Positions 20,961 through 29,104 of a stretch of 38,532 nucleotides of DNA are shown here, one piece after another. The first letter of the stretch is position 1. Every line of letters starts with the position of its first letter. The DNA comes from Campylobacteraceae bacterium (GTDB lineage Bacteria; Campylobacterota; Campylobacteria; Campylobacterales; JALSKU01): NCBI GenBank assembly GCA_026993075.1, contig JALWUQ010000037.1:28358-66889 (forward strand). The letters are read 5' to 3'. The translations under genes were made by a program, and so were the position numbers. The notes under the pieces are model-generated. The model had not been told where the DNA came from. It did not search any database and saw only the letters and a program-made list of their open reading frames with translations.

Positions 20961-21179
20961 ATGGCAGAATTATTAAATGGAACAGTTAAATGGTTTAACA
21001 GTGACAAAGGTTTCGGCTTTATCGAACAGGAAAATGGAGGCAAGGATGTATTTGTACATTTTCGTCAAATCAATAACGATGGCTATGACCGCGCTACACT
21101 AAATGAAGGTCAAAAAGTTACTTTTACGATTGGTGAAGGTCAAAAAGGCCCTCAAGCGGAAAATGTTACAGGCCTGTAG
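20961..21179 (+). CDS. Cold-shock domain protein
   Basis: [31 protein letters not shown] (RNP1/RNP2). Confidence 0.96.
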   Translation: MAELLNGTVKWFNSDKGFGFIEQENGGKDVFVHFRQINNDGYDRATLNEGQKVTFTIGEGQKGPQAENVTGL

Positions 21180-21190
21180 CCATTCTTTAT

Positions 21191-21209
21191 GAGCAGATTT
21201 ATTCTGCTC
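21191..21209 (+). terminator. Hairpin downstream of the cold-shock gene, terminator-like
   Basis: GAGCAGA / TCTGCTC, 7-bp stem, 5-nt loop, 12 nt after the stop; weak U-tract. Confidence 0.5.
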
Positions 21210-21331
21210 TGCACTCTTTACTTTAAACTCTCAAATTCAAACCCAATAATAATTTTTTACTTTTAAAATATTTTTTACAAAATAAAGGTAAAATATATAT
21301 CATTTTGATAAAATATTAAAGGAGTTTTAAA

Positions 21332-21625
21332 ATGCACATAACAAAAAGAGTAACTTTTATAGCAAAAAATGGAAGTGAGTCCAGACTAAAAGAGCTTTTA
21401 GAAGCTATGGTGATACCCTCAAAAGAAGAAAAAGGGTGTTTAAATTACAATATTTATCAATACAAAAGTAATCCAAGAAAATTTATGGCAGTAGAGACTT
21501 GGGAGAATGAAGAAGCACTAAACGGACACAAAAAATCTGCTCATTATGCAGTATATAAAAATGCATACGAACCATATACTGAAGATAAATATACTAATGA
21601 GCTGGATTATTTGGTAAAAATATGA
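21332..21625 (+). CDS. Antibiotic biosynthesis monooxygenase (ABM) domain protein
   Basis: 97 aa; KEEKGCLNYNIYQYKSNPRKFMAVETWENEEALNGHKKSAHY is the ABM/YgiN/LsrG-type fold signature. Confidence 0.82.
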   Translation: MHITKRVTFIAKNGSESRLKELLEAMVIPSKEEKGCLNYNIYQYKSNPRKFMAVETWENEEALNGHKKSAHYAVYKNAYEPYTEDKYTNELDYLVKI

Positions 21626-22761
21626 ACAATATCTTATACAAAGATGATTTGGATATTAGAGTTTATACTTCCAATCTTTTAGGAAGCGACGACACACTTG
21701 TACTTCACGGTGGAGGCAATACTTCTTTGAAAAAAGATGGCATACTCTATGTCAAAGGAAGTGGCTGGGATCTTTCTTCCATAAAAAGAGAAGGGTTTGC
21801 TCCTGTGAAACTTCAGTCTTTAAAAGAGTTGGCAAAACTTAAGAGTCTTAATGATAGCGATATGTTAAGGCTGCAAAGAGAGGCTATGACAGATAAAACT
21901 GCTCCAAATCCTTCAGTCGAAGCGATACTGCATGCTATCATCCCTTATAAATTTGTAGATCATACTCACGCTGATGCTATTGTTACTATATCAAACTCTT
22001 TAAAAGGTGAAGAACTTATAAAAAAGCTTTTTCCAAATTTTTTGATAGTTCCTTATGTGATGCCCGGATTTGTTTTGGCAAAGAAAGTTTATGAGATGAG
22101 TAAAGATTTAGACTGGGATAAAACAGAAGGTATCATACTTCACCATCATGGTATTTTTACATTTGATGATGATGCTAAAAAATCATACAATAAAATGACA
22201 AAAGCAGTAAAAAAGGCGGAAGATTTTTTGGATAAAAATGCAAAAATCAAGCTGCCTGAGATAAAACCCATAGATTTTGATATCAATACATTACAAGAAA
22301 TTATCTCAAAAGAAAAAGGCTGCGAGGTGAGAGTAAAAGTAGACCAAAGCAAAGAGGCTTTATTTTATTCTACCCTGGAAGAAGAGAAGCTAAGAAGAGG
22401 AGTTTTAACTCCAGAGCATATTATAAGAACAAAAAGAGAACCATTGATATTGAAAAAAAATGATGATATACAAAAAAAGATTGATTCTTATAAAAAAGAG
22501 TATCAAGACTACTTCAACAGATTTAAAAAAGATGAAATTATGCTAAATCCTGCACCTAATTATACTGTGATAGAGGGCTTTGGGATAGTAACCTTTGGTA
22601 AAAATGAAAAAGAGGCAGATATAATAAAGGATATTATATCTCATACTGTTAAAGCGGTTTTAAGGGCTGATAGGCTTGGAGGCTACAAAAGCATTTCATT
22701 AAAAAACAGCTTTGAGATGGAGTACTGGGAGCTTGAGCAGGCAAAGCTTAAAAGAAAGTAA
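21622..22761 (+). CDS. Class II aldolase/adducin family protein (similar to the aldolase half of rhamnulose-1-P aldolase/dehydrogenase fusions)
   Basis: SNLLGSDDTLVLHGGGNTSLK, PNPSVEAILHAIIPYKFVDHTHADAIV, LHHHGIFTFDDDA; 4-bp overlap with the ABM gene. Confidence 0.88.
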   Translation: MNNILYKDDLDIRVYTSNLLGSDDTLVLHGGGNTSLKKDGILYVKGSGWDLSSIKREGFAPVKLQSLKELAKLKSLNDSDMLRLQREAMTDKTAPNPSVEAILHAIIPYKFVDHTHADAIVTISNSLKGEELIKKLFPNFLIVPYVMPGFVLAKKVYEMSKDLDWDKTEGIILHHHGIFTFDDDAKKSYNKMTKAVKKAEDFLDKNAKIKLPEIKPIDFDINTLQEIISKEKGCEVRVKVDQSKEALFYSTLEEEKLRRGVLTPEHIIRTKREPLILKKNDDIQKKIDSYKKEYQDYFNRFKKDEIMLNPAPNYTVIEGFGIVTFGKNEKEADIIKDIISHTVKAVLRADRLGGYKSISLKNSFEMEYWELEQAKLKRK

Positions 22762-22828
22762 AAATGCAGAGGTTTTATAATATAAAAAAGATAAGAATAT
22801 ATCTTATTGCTAAGATTAGGAGTTTAGT

Positions 22829-23659
22829 TTGATTAATAAATGTTTATTTCCGGCTGCAGGCTATGGAACAAGGTTTTTACCGGCAACAAAAGCAATGCCA
22901 AAAGAGATGCTTCCGATTTTGACGAAACCACTTATCCAATATGGTGTAGAAGAAGCCATGGGAGCTGGCTGTAATGTTATGGCAATAATAACAGGAAGAG
23001 GAAAAAGAGCGATAACTGATCATTTTGATATCTCTTATGAGTTGGAACATCAAATAAAAGGAACTTCAAAAGATTCTCTTTTAAATGGCATTAGAAATAT
23101 TATAAATAAATGCACATTTACATATACTAGACAAAATGAGATGAATGGTCTTGGAGATGCTATATACAAAGGCAAAGTGTTAGTTGGAGAGAAATACCCT
23201 TTTGCGGTTATATTGGCAGATGATCTTTGCATAAATCCAGATGGAGACGGTATCTTAACCCAGATGATAAAGTTATATGATAAATATAAATGTTGTATCG
23301 TGGCAATAATGGAAGTTCCAAATGAAGATGTACATAAATATGGTGTCATAGAGGGAAAAGAGCTTGAGAATGATATTTATATGGTTTCAAATATGGTGGA
23401 AAAACCAGATGTTCATAATGCCCCTAGTAATATGGCAGTTATCGGTAGATATATTTTAACTCCGGATATTTTTCCACTCATAAAATCAACAAAAGCAGGT
23501 AAAAATGCAGAAGTTCAAATCACTGATGCTCTTTGTAAAATGGCTGAAAAAGGTATGGTTATAGCATATAAATTTAAAGGAATGAGGTTTGATTGTGGCA
23601 GTATTGATGGTTTTGTCGAGGCTACAAATTATTTTTATAATTTAACAAATTCCAAATAA
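22829..23659 (+). CDS. galU: UTP-glucose-1-phosphate uridylyltransferase
   Basis: FPAAGYGTRFLPATKAMPKEMLPILTKPLIQYGVEEA; AVILADDLC; TTG start. Confidence 0.95.
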   Translation: MINKCLFPAAGYGTRFLPATKAMPKEMLPILTKPLIQYGVEEAMGAGCNVMAIITGRGKRAITDHFDISYELEHQIKGTSKDSLLNGIRNIINKCTFTYTRQNEMNGLGDAIYKGKVLVGEKYPFAVILADDLCINPDGDGILTQMIKLYDKYKCCIVAIMEVPNEDVHKYGVIEGKELENDIYMVSNMVEKPDVHNAPSNMAVIGRYILTPDIFPLIKSTKAGKNAEVQITDALCKMAEKGMVIAYKFKGMRFDCGSIDGFVEATNYFYNLTNSK

Positions 23660-23718
23660 TAAGATATATAACTGTAAAATGCAGATAGATGATATAAAGC
23701 TTTTATAAGGAGATACTC

Positions 23719-25293
23719 ATGAAGTATTTAATGGCTATAGATGCAGGGACAGGGAGCATAAGGGTTGTTTTGTTTGATTTGGCGGGTAAACAGGTAGCAT
23801 TTTCAAGTAGAGAATGGACCCACCTAAGCGAGGAGGGTATTTCATCAAGCATGAGGTTTGACTGTGATGCAAACTGGAAGCTAACCATCTCTTGTATAAA
23901 AGATATCACTTCAAAGATTGATCCTAAAGATATCATATCTCTTAGCTCTACAAGTATGAGAGAAGGTATCGTTTTGTATGACAAAGATGGCAAAGAGTTA
24001 TGGGCGGTTGCAAATGTAGATGCAAGAGCCGGTGAAGAAGTAAAATATTTAAAAGAGCATTTTAATGGAATTGAAGAGCAATTTTATAAGATTTCCGGAC
24101 AGACTTTTGCTCTTGGGGCATTGCCGAGACTCTTATGGCTTAAAAATCATAAAAAAGATATTTATGATAAAGTTGCTAAGATAACCATGATAAATGATTG
24201 GATACTTTACAAATTGAGTGGAGTTTTCTCAAGTGAGCCGAGCAATGCCGGAACCAGCGGGATCTTTTCTCTTAAAAAAAGAGATTGGGTGAGCAGTATG
24301 GCCAAAGAGACTGGGCTTAAAAATGACATTTTTCCGCCTTGTTTTGAGCCCGGAACTGTTTTGGGGAAAGTAAGCAAACTTGTCTCTAAAGAGTGCGGGC
24401 TTTCAACTTTTACAAAAGTAGTCGTAGGCGGAGGAGATGTGCAGCTTGGATCTGCGGGTCTTGGAGTGGTAGAAATGGGCGATGTAGCAGTGCTTGGAGG
24501 GAGTTTTTGGCAACAAATTGTCAATATCCGTGATGCTTTACCGCCAAAGGATATGAGCATAAGAGTAAATCCTCATGTGATAAAAGGACTTTCTCAGGCT
24601 GAAGGAATAACATTTTTCAGTGGGCTTATAATGAGGTGGTTTAGAGATGCTTTTTGTGATAAAGAAAAAGAGGAAGCGATAAAAAGGGGTATTGATGCTT
24701 ATGCTGTATTGGAGGAAAAGGCAAAGAGTGTACCAGTTGGCTCAAATGGGATAATACCTATATTTTCAGATGTCATGAATTATAGCAAATGGTATCACGC
24801 AAGCCCAAGCTTTTTAAATCTCAGCATAGATCCATCTGTTTGCAATAAGGCATCAATGTTTAGAAGTCTTGAAGAAAATGCGGCCATAGTTTCAAGTTTA
24901 AATCTTGAAAAAATAAAAGAGTTTACAGGAGTTGATTTTAAAAGGATAATTTTTGCAGGAGGCGCCGGCAAAGGAGAACTTTGGTCACAAATACTCTCAG
25001 ATGTAACTGGTTGTGAAGTTGTTGTGCCAAAAGTCAAAGAAGCTACTGCTTTAGGTGCTGCTATGGCTGCTGGTGTAGGAGCAGGAGTATATAAGGATTT
25101 AAAAACAGCAGCAAAAGAGATAGTAGTTTGGGAGAAAACTTTCAAGCCAAATTTGGAAAATAAAAAGATATATGATGATATAAAACAAAATTGGCAAAAG
25201 ATATATAAAAAAGAGTTAAAGCTGGTGGATGAAGGTTTGACTAAATCGATGTGGAAAGCACCCGGAATAGAAAATAAAAAGACCACTATATAA
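23719..25293 (+). CDS. lsrK: FGGY carbohydrate kinase, LsrK (autoinducer-2 kinase)-like
   Basis: Long stretches match recalled E. coli LsrK: YLMAIDAGTGSIRVVLFDL, SSTSMREGIVLYDKDGKELWAVANVDARAGEEVKYLKEHFN, GGGDVQLGSAGLGVV, RVNPHVIKGLSQAEGITFFSGLIMRWFRDAFC, LSIDPSVCNKASMFRSLEENAAIVS. The protein ends GLTKSMWKAPGI. Confidence 0.85.
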   Translation: MKYLMAIDAGTGSIRVVLFDLAGKQVAFSSREWTHLSEEGISSSMRFDCDANWKLTISCIKDITSKIDPKDIISLSSTSMREGIVLYDKDGKELWAVANVDARAGEEVKYLKEHFNGIEEQFYKISGQTFALGALPRLLWLKNHKKDIYDKVAKITMINDWILYKLSGVFSSEPSNAGTSGIFSLKKRDWVSSMAKETGLKNDIFPPCFEPGTVLGKVSKLVSKECGLSTFTKVVVGGGDVQLGSAGLGVVEMGDVAVLGGSFWQQIVNIRDALPPKDMSIRVNPHVIKGLSQAEGITFFSGLIMRWFRDAFCDKEKEEAIKRGIDAYAVLEEKAKSVPVGSNGIIPIFSDVMNYSKWYHASPSFLNLSIDPSVCNKASMFRSLEENAAIVSSLNLEKIKEFTGVDFKRIIFAGGAGKGELWSQILSDVTGCEVVVPKVKEATALGAAMAAGVGAGVYKDLKTAAKEIVVWEKTFKPNLENKKIYDDIKQNWQKIYKKELKLVDEGLTKSMWKAPGIENKKTTI

Positions 25294-25340
25294 CCAAAAA
25301 GACCCTCCTGTTTTTCATGAATCAAAAAAACAAATAAATG

Positions 25341-25389
25341 GGGATAGGTGATAGTGATAGTACTTTAGGCTATCACTATCACCTATCTC
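25341..25389. repeat. Dispersed palindromic element copy 1
   Basis: GATAGGTGATAGTGATAG (25343-25360) / CTATCACTATCACCTATC (25370-25387), 18-bp perfect arms, 9-nt loop. Confidence 0.85.
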
Positions 25390-25414
25390 TTAAGAGTTAG
25401 AAATGGAGTAAATC

Positions 25415-26563
25415 ATGAAAACTGATTTGATAGATTGGGAAATACTTAGAAAAGAGATTCCTGCTTGTGAAATGTATACTTACCTGAATAATGCCGGACG
25501 GGGACCGGTGTCAAAAAATGCATCTATTGGGGGGATATCTTATTACGAAGAAGCACTAAAATACGGCAATGCGCATTGGGACAAATGGGCGGAAAAATCT
25601 GTGAAAATCCGTGAAAATGTTGCAAAACTAATCGGTGCAAATTCATGTGAAATAGCATTTCTGCCCAACTCATCGCTTGGTATGAATTATATAGCAAAAA
25701 TACTTGATAATACCGGTGAAGTTCTTATGAGTAGCGGTGAGTTTCCATCATGTTCACTGCCTTGGATACAGTGTGGCTATAAAGTAAATTTTATAAATCC
25801 GCAGAAAAATGGTAAAATTTCAATAGATCAGTTTGCTTCAAATATCACACCTTCAGTTAAAATCATCGTTGTAAGTCATGTTCAATTTGCGACAGGATTT
25901 CGCCAAAACCTAGAGGAATTAGGAACTCTTTGTAAAAATTCCGGGATTCATTTGGTGGTAGATGCGAGTCAATCTGCCGGAGCATTTCCTATAAATGTAT
26001 ATTCTAGCAATATTGGTTTTTTGGTATTTACTGGATACAAATGGATTAATGCAGGATGTGGCATATCCACTTTGTTTATCAATAAAAAATTTCATGATTC
26101 AGCTAACTTTCCTGTAGTTGGCTGGCGAAGTGCAAAACAGCCATACGAGTTGATAAACGATAGATTAGATCTAGTTAACAATGCAAGTGCATTGGAGTTA
26201 GGGCACCCACAATTCCCAAATATCCTTGCCCTTGGTGGTGCAATAGAAACCCTTCAAAAAATCGGCATAGACAACATTGCTAAAAGAATCCATCACTTGA
26301 CGGACTATCTTCATAAACAATTAAATAATCATAAAATCAAGATAATTTCTCCACTTAAACAAGATGAAAGGTCAGGCATAACATCTTTAGAGATGCCAAA
26401 TGCAAGTGATGTTGTAAAAGAGCTAAGAAAAAATGATATTATCGTTGCAAAAAGAGGCGAAGGTATTCGTATTTCTCTACATTATTACAATAATCAAAAT
26501 GATATAGATAGGTTTATAGAAATTTTAAAAACTCAAAAATTTATACTATCACCAGACCCTTAA
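25415..26563 (+). CDS. Aminotransferase class V-fold PLP-dependent enzyme
   Basis: YLNNAGRGPVSKNA, IGANSCEIAFLPNSSLGMNYIA, LVVDASQSAGAFPINVY, FTGYKWINAGCGISTLFI (PLP Lys). Confidence 0.9.
   Translation: MKTDLIDWEILRKEIPACEMYTYLNNAGRGPVSKNASIGGISYYEEALKYGNAHWDKWAEKSVKIRENVAKLIGANSCEIAFLPNSSLGMNYIAKILDNTGEVLMSSGEFPSCSLPWIQCGYKVNFINPQKNGKISIDQFASNITPSVKIIVVSHVQFATGFRQNLEELGTLCKNSGIHLVVDASQSAGAFPINVYSSNIGFLVFTGYKWINAGCGISTLFINKKFHDSANFPVVGWRSAKQPYELINDRLDLVNNASALELGHPQFPNILALGGAIETLQKIGIDNIAKRIHHLTDYLHKQLNNHKIKIISPLKQDERSGITSLEMPNASDVVKELRKNDIIVAKRGEGIRISLHYYNNQNDIDRFIEILKTQKFILSPDP
26542..26563. repeat. Dispersed palindromic element, half copy 2 (reverse orientation), overlapping the aminotransferase 3' end
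   Basis: TATACTATCACCAGACCCTTAA is the reverse complement of TTAAGGGTCTGGTGATAGTATA. Confidence 0.7.
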
Positions 26564-26609
26564 GCCTTTCTTCTCTATCTATTCTCCTTGATATTCTAGA
26601 CGCACCAAC

Positions 26610-26642
26610 AAATGGGGATAGTGCGCTCTATCATCAGTCCCC
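26610..26642. repeat. Imperfect palindrome probably related to the dispersed element
   Basis: AAATGGGGATAG (26610-26621) is identical to 25336-25347 at copy 1; GATAG/CTATC stem and GGGG/CCCC ends. CTATCATCAGTCCC reverse-complements to GGGACTGATGATAG. Confidence 0.5.
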
Positions 26643-26649
26643 ATAAGCT

Positions 26650-27300
26650 TTAAAAAATTATCATCCCTACTGTAAGTAATAACAATCCTGCCATTGTGAT
26701 ATTAAATATTCGTACTTGTATAGGGTACATAAGAAGTCTCTTGATTTGCTTGCCGATTAAAGCCCACATAAGTATAGCAATAAAAATACTAAGCATTGAG
26801 AGTGCGACAGCGACCATTAGACTTATCCAGTAGTGCTTAGGGATTATATAAACATTGATCGTTGTTAGTGCTCCTATCCAAGCTTTAGGATTGATCCATT
26901 GAAATGCAACTGACTGCCAAAAATTAATCGGCGAAATATTATCCTGCGATAAGATCTCTTCATTAGTAGGTGTAGCGGCAATTTGCCATGCAAGATAAAC
27001 GACATAGATGATACTAATATATTTTAATATCAAAAAAAGAGTAATGTACCTATCCATCAATGGGCGAAGCACCAATCCTATAAGCAAAAGCATTACAGGA
27101 AAACCAACTAATACTCCAAATAGATGAGGAAGTACTTTATAATATCTATGGTTAAAACCGATACTCATAGCAATGATATTGTTTGGACCAGGTGTCAATC
27201 CTATTATGGCAATAAATAGTGAAATTGCGATAAGCCAATTCCAATCCACAAAAATTCCTTTTTTAAACGATATTATAGCTTGTTTTGCAAAATTCCGCAC
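26650..27300 (-). CDS. LysE family translocator
   Basis: IGLTPGPNNIIAMSIGFNHR, AFQWINPKAWIGALTTI; start may be downstream (VDWNWLIAIS, about 27249). Confidence 0.9.
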   Translation of the reverse strand: MRNFAKQAIISFKKGIFVDWNWLIAISLFIAIIGLTPGPNNIIAMSIGFNHRYYKVLPHLFGVLVGFPVMLLLIGLVLRPLMDRYITLFLILKYISIIYVVYLAWQIAATPTNEEILSQDNISPINFWQSVAFQWINPKAWIGALTTINVYIIPKHYWISLMVAVALSMLSIFIAILMWALIGKQIKRLLMYPIQVRIFNITMAGLLLLTVGMIIF

Positions 27301-27354
27301 AATATAAAATATGGTACAATATCACCAGCCTCCCCTCAAAGCCAAAGGAGAATA

Positions 27355-28083
27355 ATGACGAATAAGCATTATGAGAGTATTGCAGAAGATTTTAATAAGG
27401 TATGGAGATTTTCAGATGAATATAAAATATGGGCTGTTGATAAAATAGGATATTATCTGGATTTAAAGAACAGTGATGTTTTTGTAGATATAGGTGGGGG
27501 TACAGGAACATTTACTAACATGATTGACAACAAATTTGAATTAAAAAAATCTTACTGTGTAGAGCCTGAATCTAAAATGTGTAAACTTGCAAAAGAATAT
27601 TCTAACTTTGAAATAATTTGTTCAGATGTATTTGGATTTTTAGATAACTTGCAGTTTGCATACAATAAAATATTATTTAAAGAGGTCATACATCATATTA
27701 AAGATAGAAAAAAGTTATGGCACAATATTTACCATACAATAGAAGATAATGGTAGAATTTTAATATATACAAGACCAAGAAATAACAAATTTCCTTTGTT
27801 CCAAAAAGCCAAAAAAGAATTTTATAAAAATCAACCACTATACTCTGAGATGGTTTTAGAATTGGAAAAAAGTAAATTTAAGACCAGTGTTTCACTTGAA
27901 AGTTTCACATTCAAATTACCAAAAGATGAATGGTATAGTATGCTTAAGTCAAGATTCATGTCCGATTTAAGTGTTTTTACAGATGATGAAATAATTCAAG
28001 GTATTGATGAATTGGAAAAAGAAAATACATCAAATCAATTTATTATAGAAGATGAAATAGTATTTATCACAGCTTATAAATAA
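27355..28083 (+). CDS. Class I SAM-dependent methyltransferase
   Basis: VFVDIGGGTGTFTNMID; KEVIHHIKDRKKLWHNIYHTIEDNGRILIYTRP. Start at 27355 with aaaggag upstream; ORF track begins at 27280. Confidence 0.85.
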   Translation: MTNKHYESIAEDFNKVWRFSDEYKIWAVDKIGYYLDLKNSDVFVDIGGGTGTFTNMIDNKFELKKSYCVEPESKMCKLAKEYSNFEIICSDVFGFLDNLQFAYNKILFKEVIHHIKDRKKLWHNIYHTIEDNGRILIYTRPRNNKFPLFQKAKKEFYKNQPLYSEMVLELEKSKFKTSVSLESFTFKLPKDEWYSMLKSRFMSDLSVFTDDEIIQGIDELEKENTSNQFIIEDEIVFITAYK

Positions 28084-28111
28084 GTCTTTCCAAAATCATC
28101 AATAAAATTTT

Positions 28112-28852
28112 CTATGAGTCTATCCAATCCTTTGCTTCTTGAAGCTGATTGTAGTTAAAATTTTTAATTTCTGCATTTACAAAATGGCTTCCGATTTTTT
28201 CTCCCAAGTCTCCGACAAAAGAGTCAGTTACAAAGGCTAGTTTTTTTATATGTTTGTGATGTTCCTTTATGAATTCCATATGAGTTATAAACGCCCCAAA
28301 TGATTTCCATCCAGGAAAATCTTTTGTATAGATGATAATACCATTTAATTTTCCATTTTCTTCAATAAACGGATCTATAAGTTCTTTTGCTTCTATAAAG
28401 TCATCCTTGCTCAAAGCTCCAAGTGGCTCAAAAATCACTGTTTTTGTTTTTCTGTCAAATGATATGTTTAAATTTGGATGAAGTACATTTTTCTTTAAAA
28501 GCCAAGCTTTAGCTTTTTCTATATCTTTATTGCTAAAAGTTTTAATTTCTCCTGGAATTGTAAAAGAAAAGCCTTTTGCAGCATCTATAATCCAGCTTAT
28601 ATCGCTAACTACAGCTATCTTTCCCCAAGCGGAGTAAAACATAAAACCAGTTTTTACATCATCTTTTAAAGCTGAAAAATCATAAGAATCAAAATCCTTG
28701 CCCACTTGATATAATACTTTGAGTTTACCATTTTCTTTGAATTTTGACTGCAATGCAGGAATAAGCGTCTTCTCATAATCTTCATCAACAACTTTACCAC
28801 TGAGTTTAAAACCTATGGCACCATTTCCGATATCGTTAATAATCTGGATCAT
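28112..28852 (-). CDS. Tandem SpoIIAA-like (STAS-related) domain protein
   Basis: Two repeats: IINDIGNGAIGFKLSGKVVDEDYEKTLIPAL... and ISFDRKTKTVIFEPLGALSKDDFIEAKELIDPFI...GWKSFGAFITHMEFIKEHHKHIKKLAFVTDS. Start placed at MIQIIND with ggagtagtaaa upstream. Confidence 0.78.
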   Translation of the reverse strand: MIQIINDIGNGAIGFKLSGKVVDEDYEKTLIPALQSKFKENGKLKVLYQVGKDFDSYDFSALKDDVKTGFMFYSAWGKIAVVSDISWIIDAAKGFSFTIPGEIKTFSNKDIEKAKAWLLKKNVLHPNLNISFDRKTKTVIFEPLGALSKDDFIEAKELIDPFIEENGKLNGIIIYTKDFPGWKSFGAFITHMEFIKEHHKHIKKLAFVTDSFVGDLGEKIGSHFVNAEIKNFNYNQLQEAKDWIDS

Positions 28853-29104
28853 TTTACTACTCCTTCCATATCTGATTTGCATACATGATAGCACAAAAAC
28901 AAAGAGGAAATCCATGGCCTTGTATTGGGCATAATCTTTATTCCCAATACCTGACCCACTCGCCGTCAGGCTATATCTCTTGTTGTCTCTTTGTTTTAGA
29001 TATACTTGAGGATATTTTTGTTACAATCGTTTTCATAAAGGCTGAGTTTTATAAGGATTTAGCAGATATAGACAGGGGTTTTGTTATAAAAAATAGGAAT
29101 AAAA

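Noticed and set aside
24795-25325. 176-aa antisense ORF opposite the LsrK-like gene (and 24207-24560)
   Set aside because: Low-complexity translation, no domain, nested in a strong CDS.
25336-25389. CRISPR repeat
   Set aside because: Copies are dispersed and diverged, with no regular spacer array and no cas genes.
27300-27345. ATATCACCAGCCTCCCC as another element copy
   Set aside because: Only a partial match over about 12 nt; not distinguishable from chance by eye.
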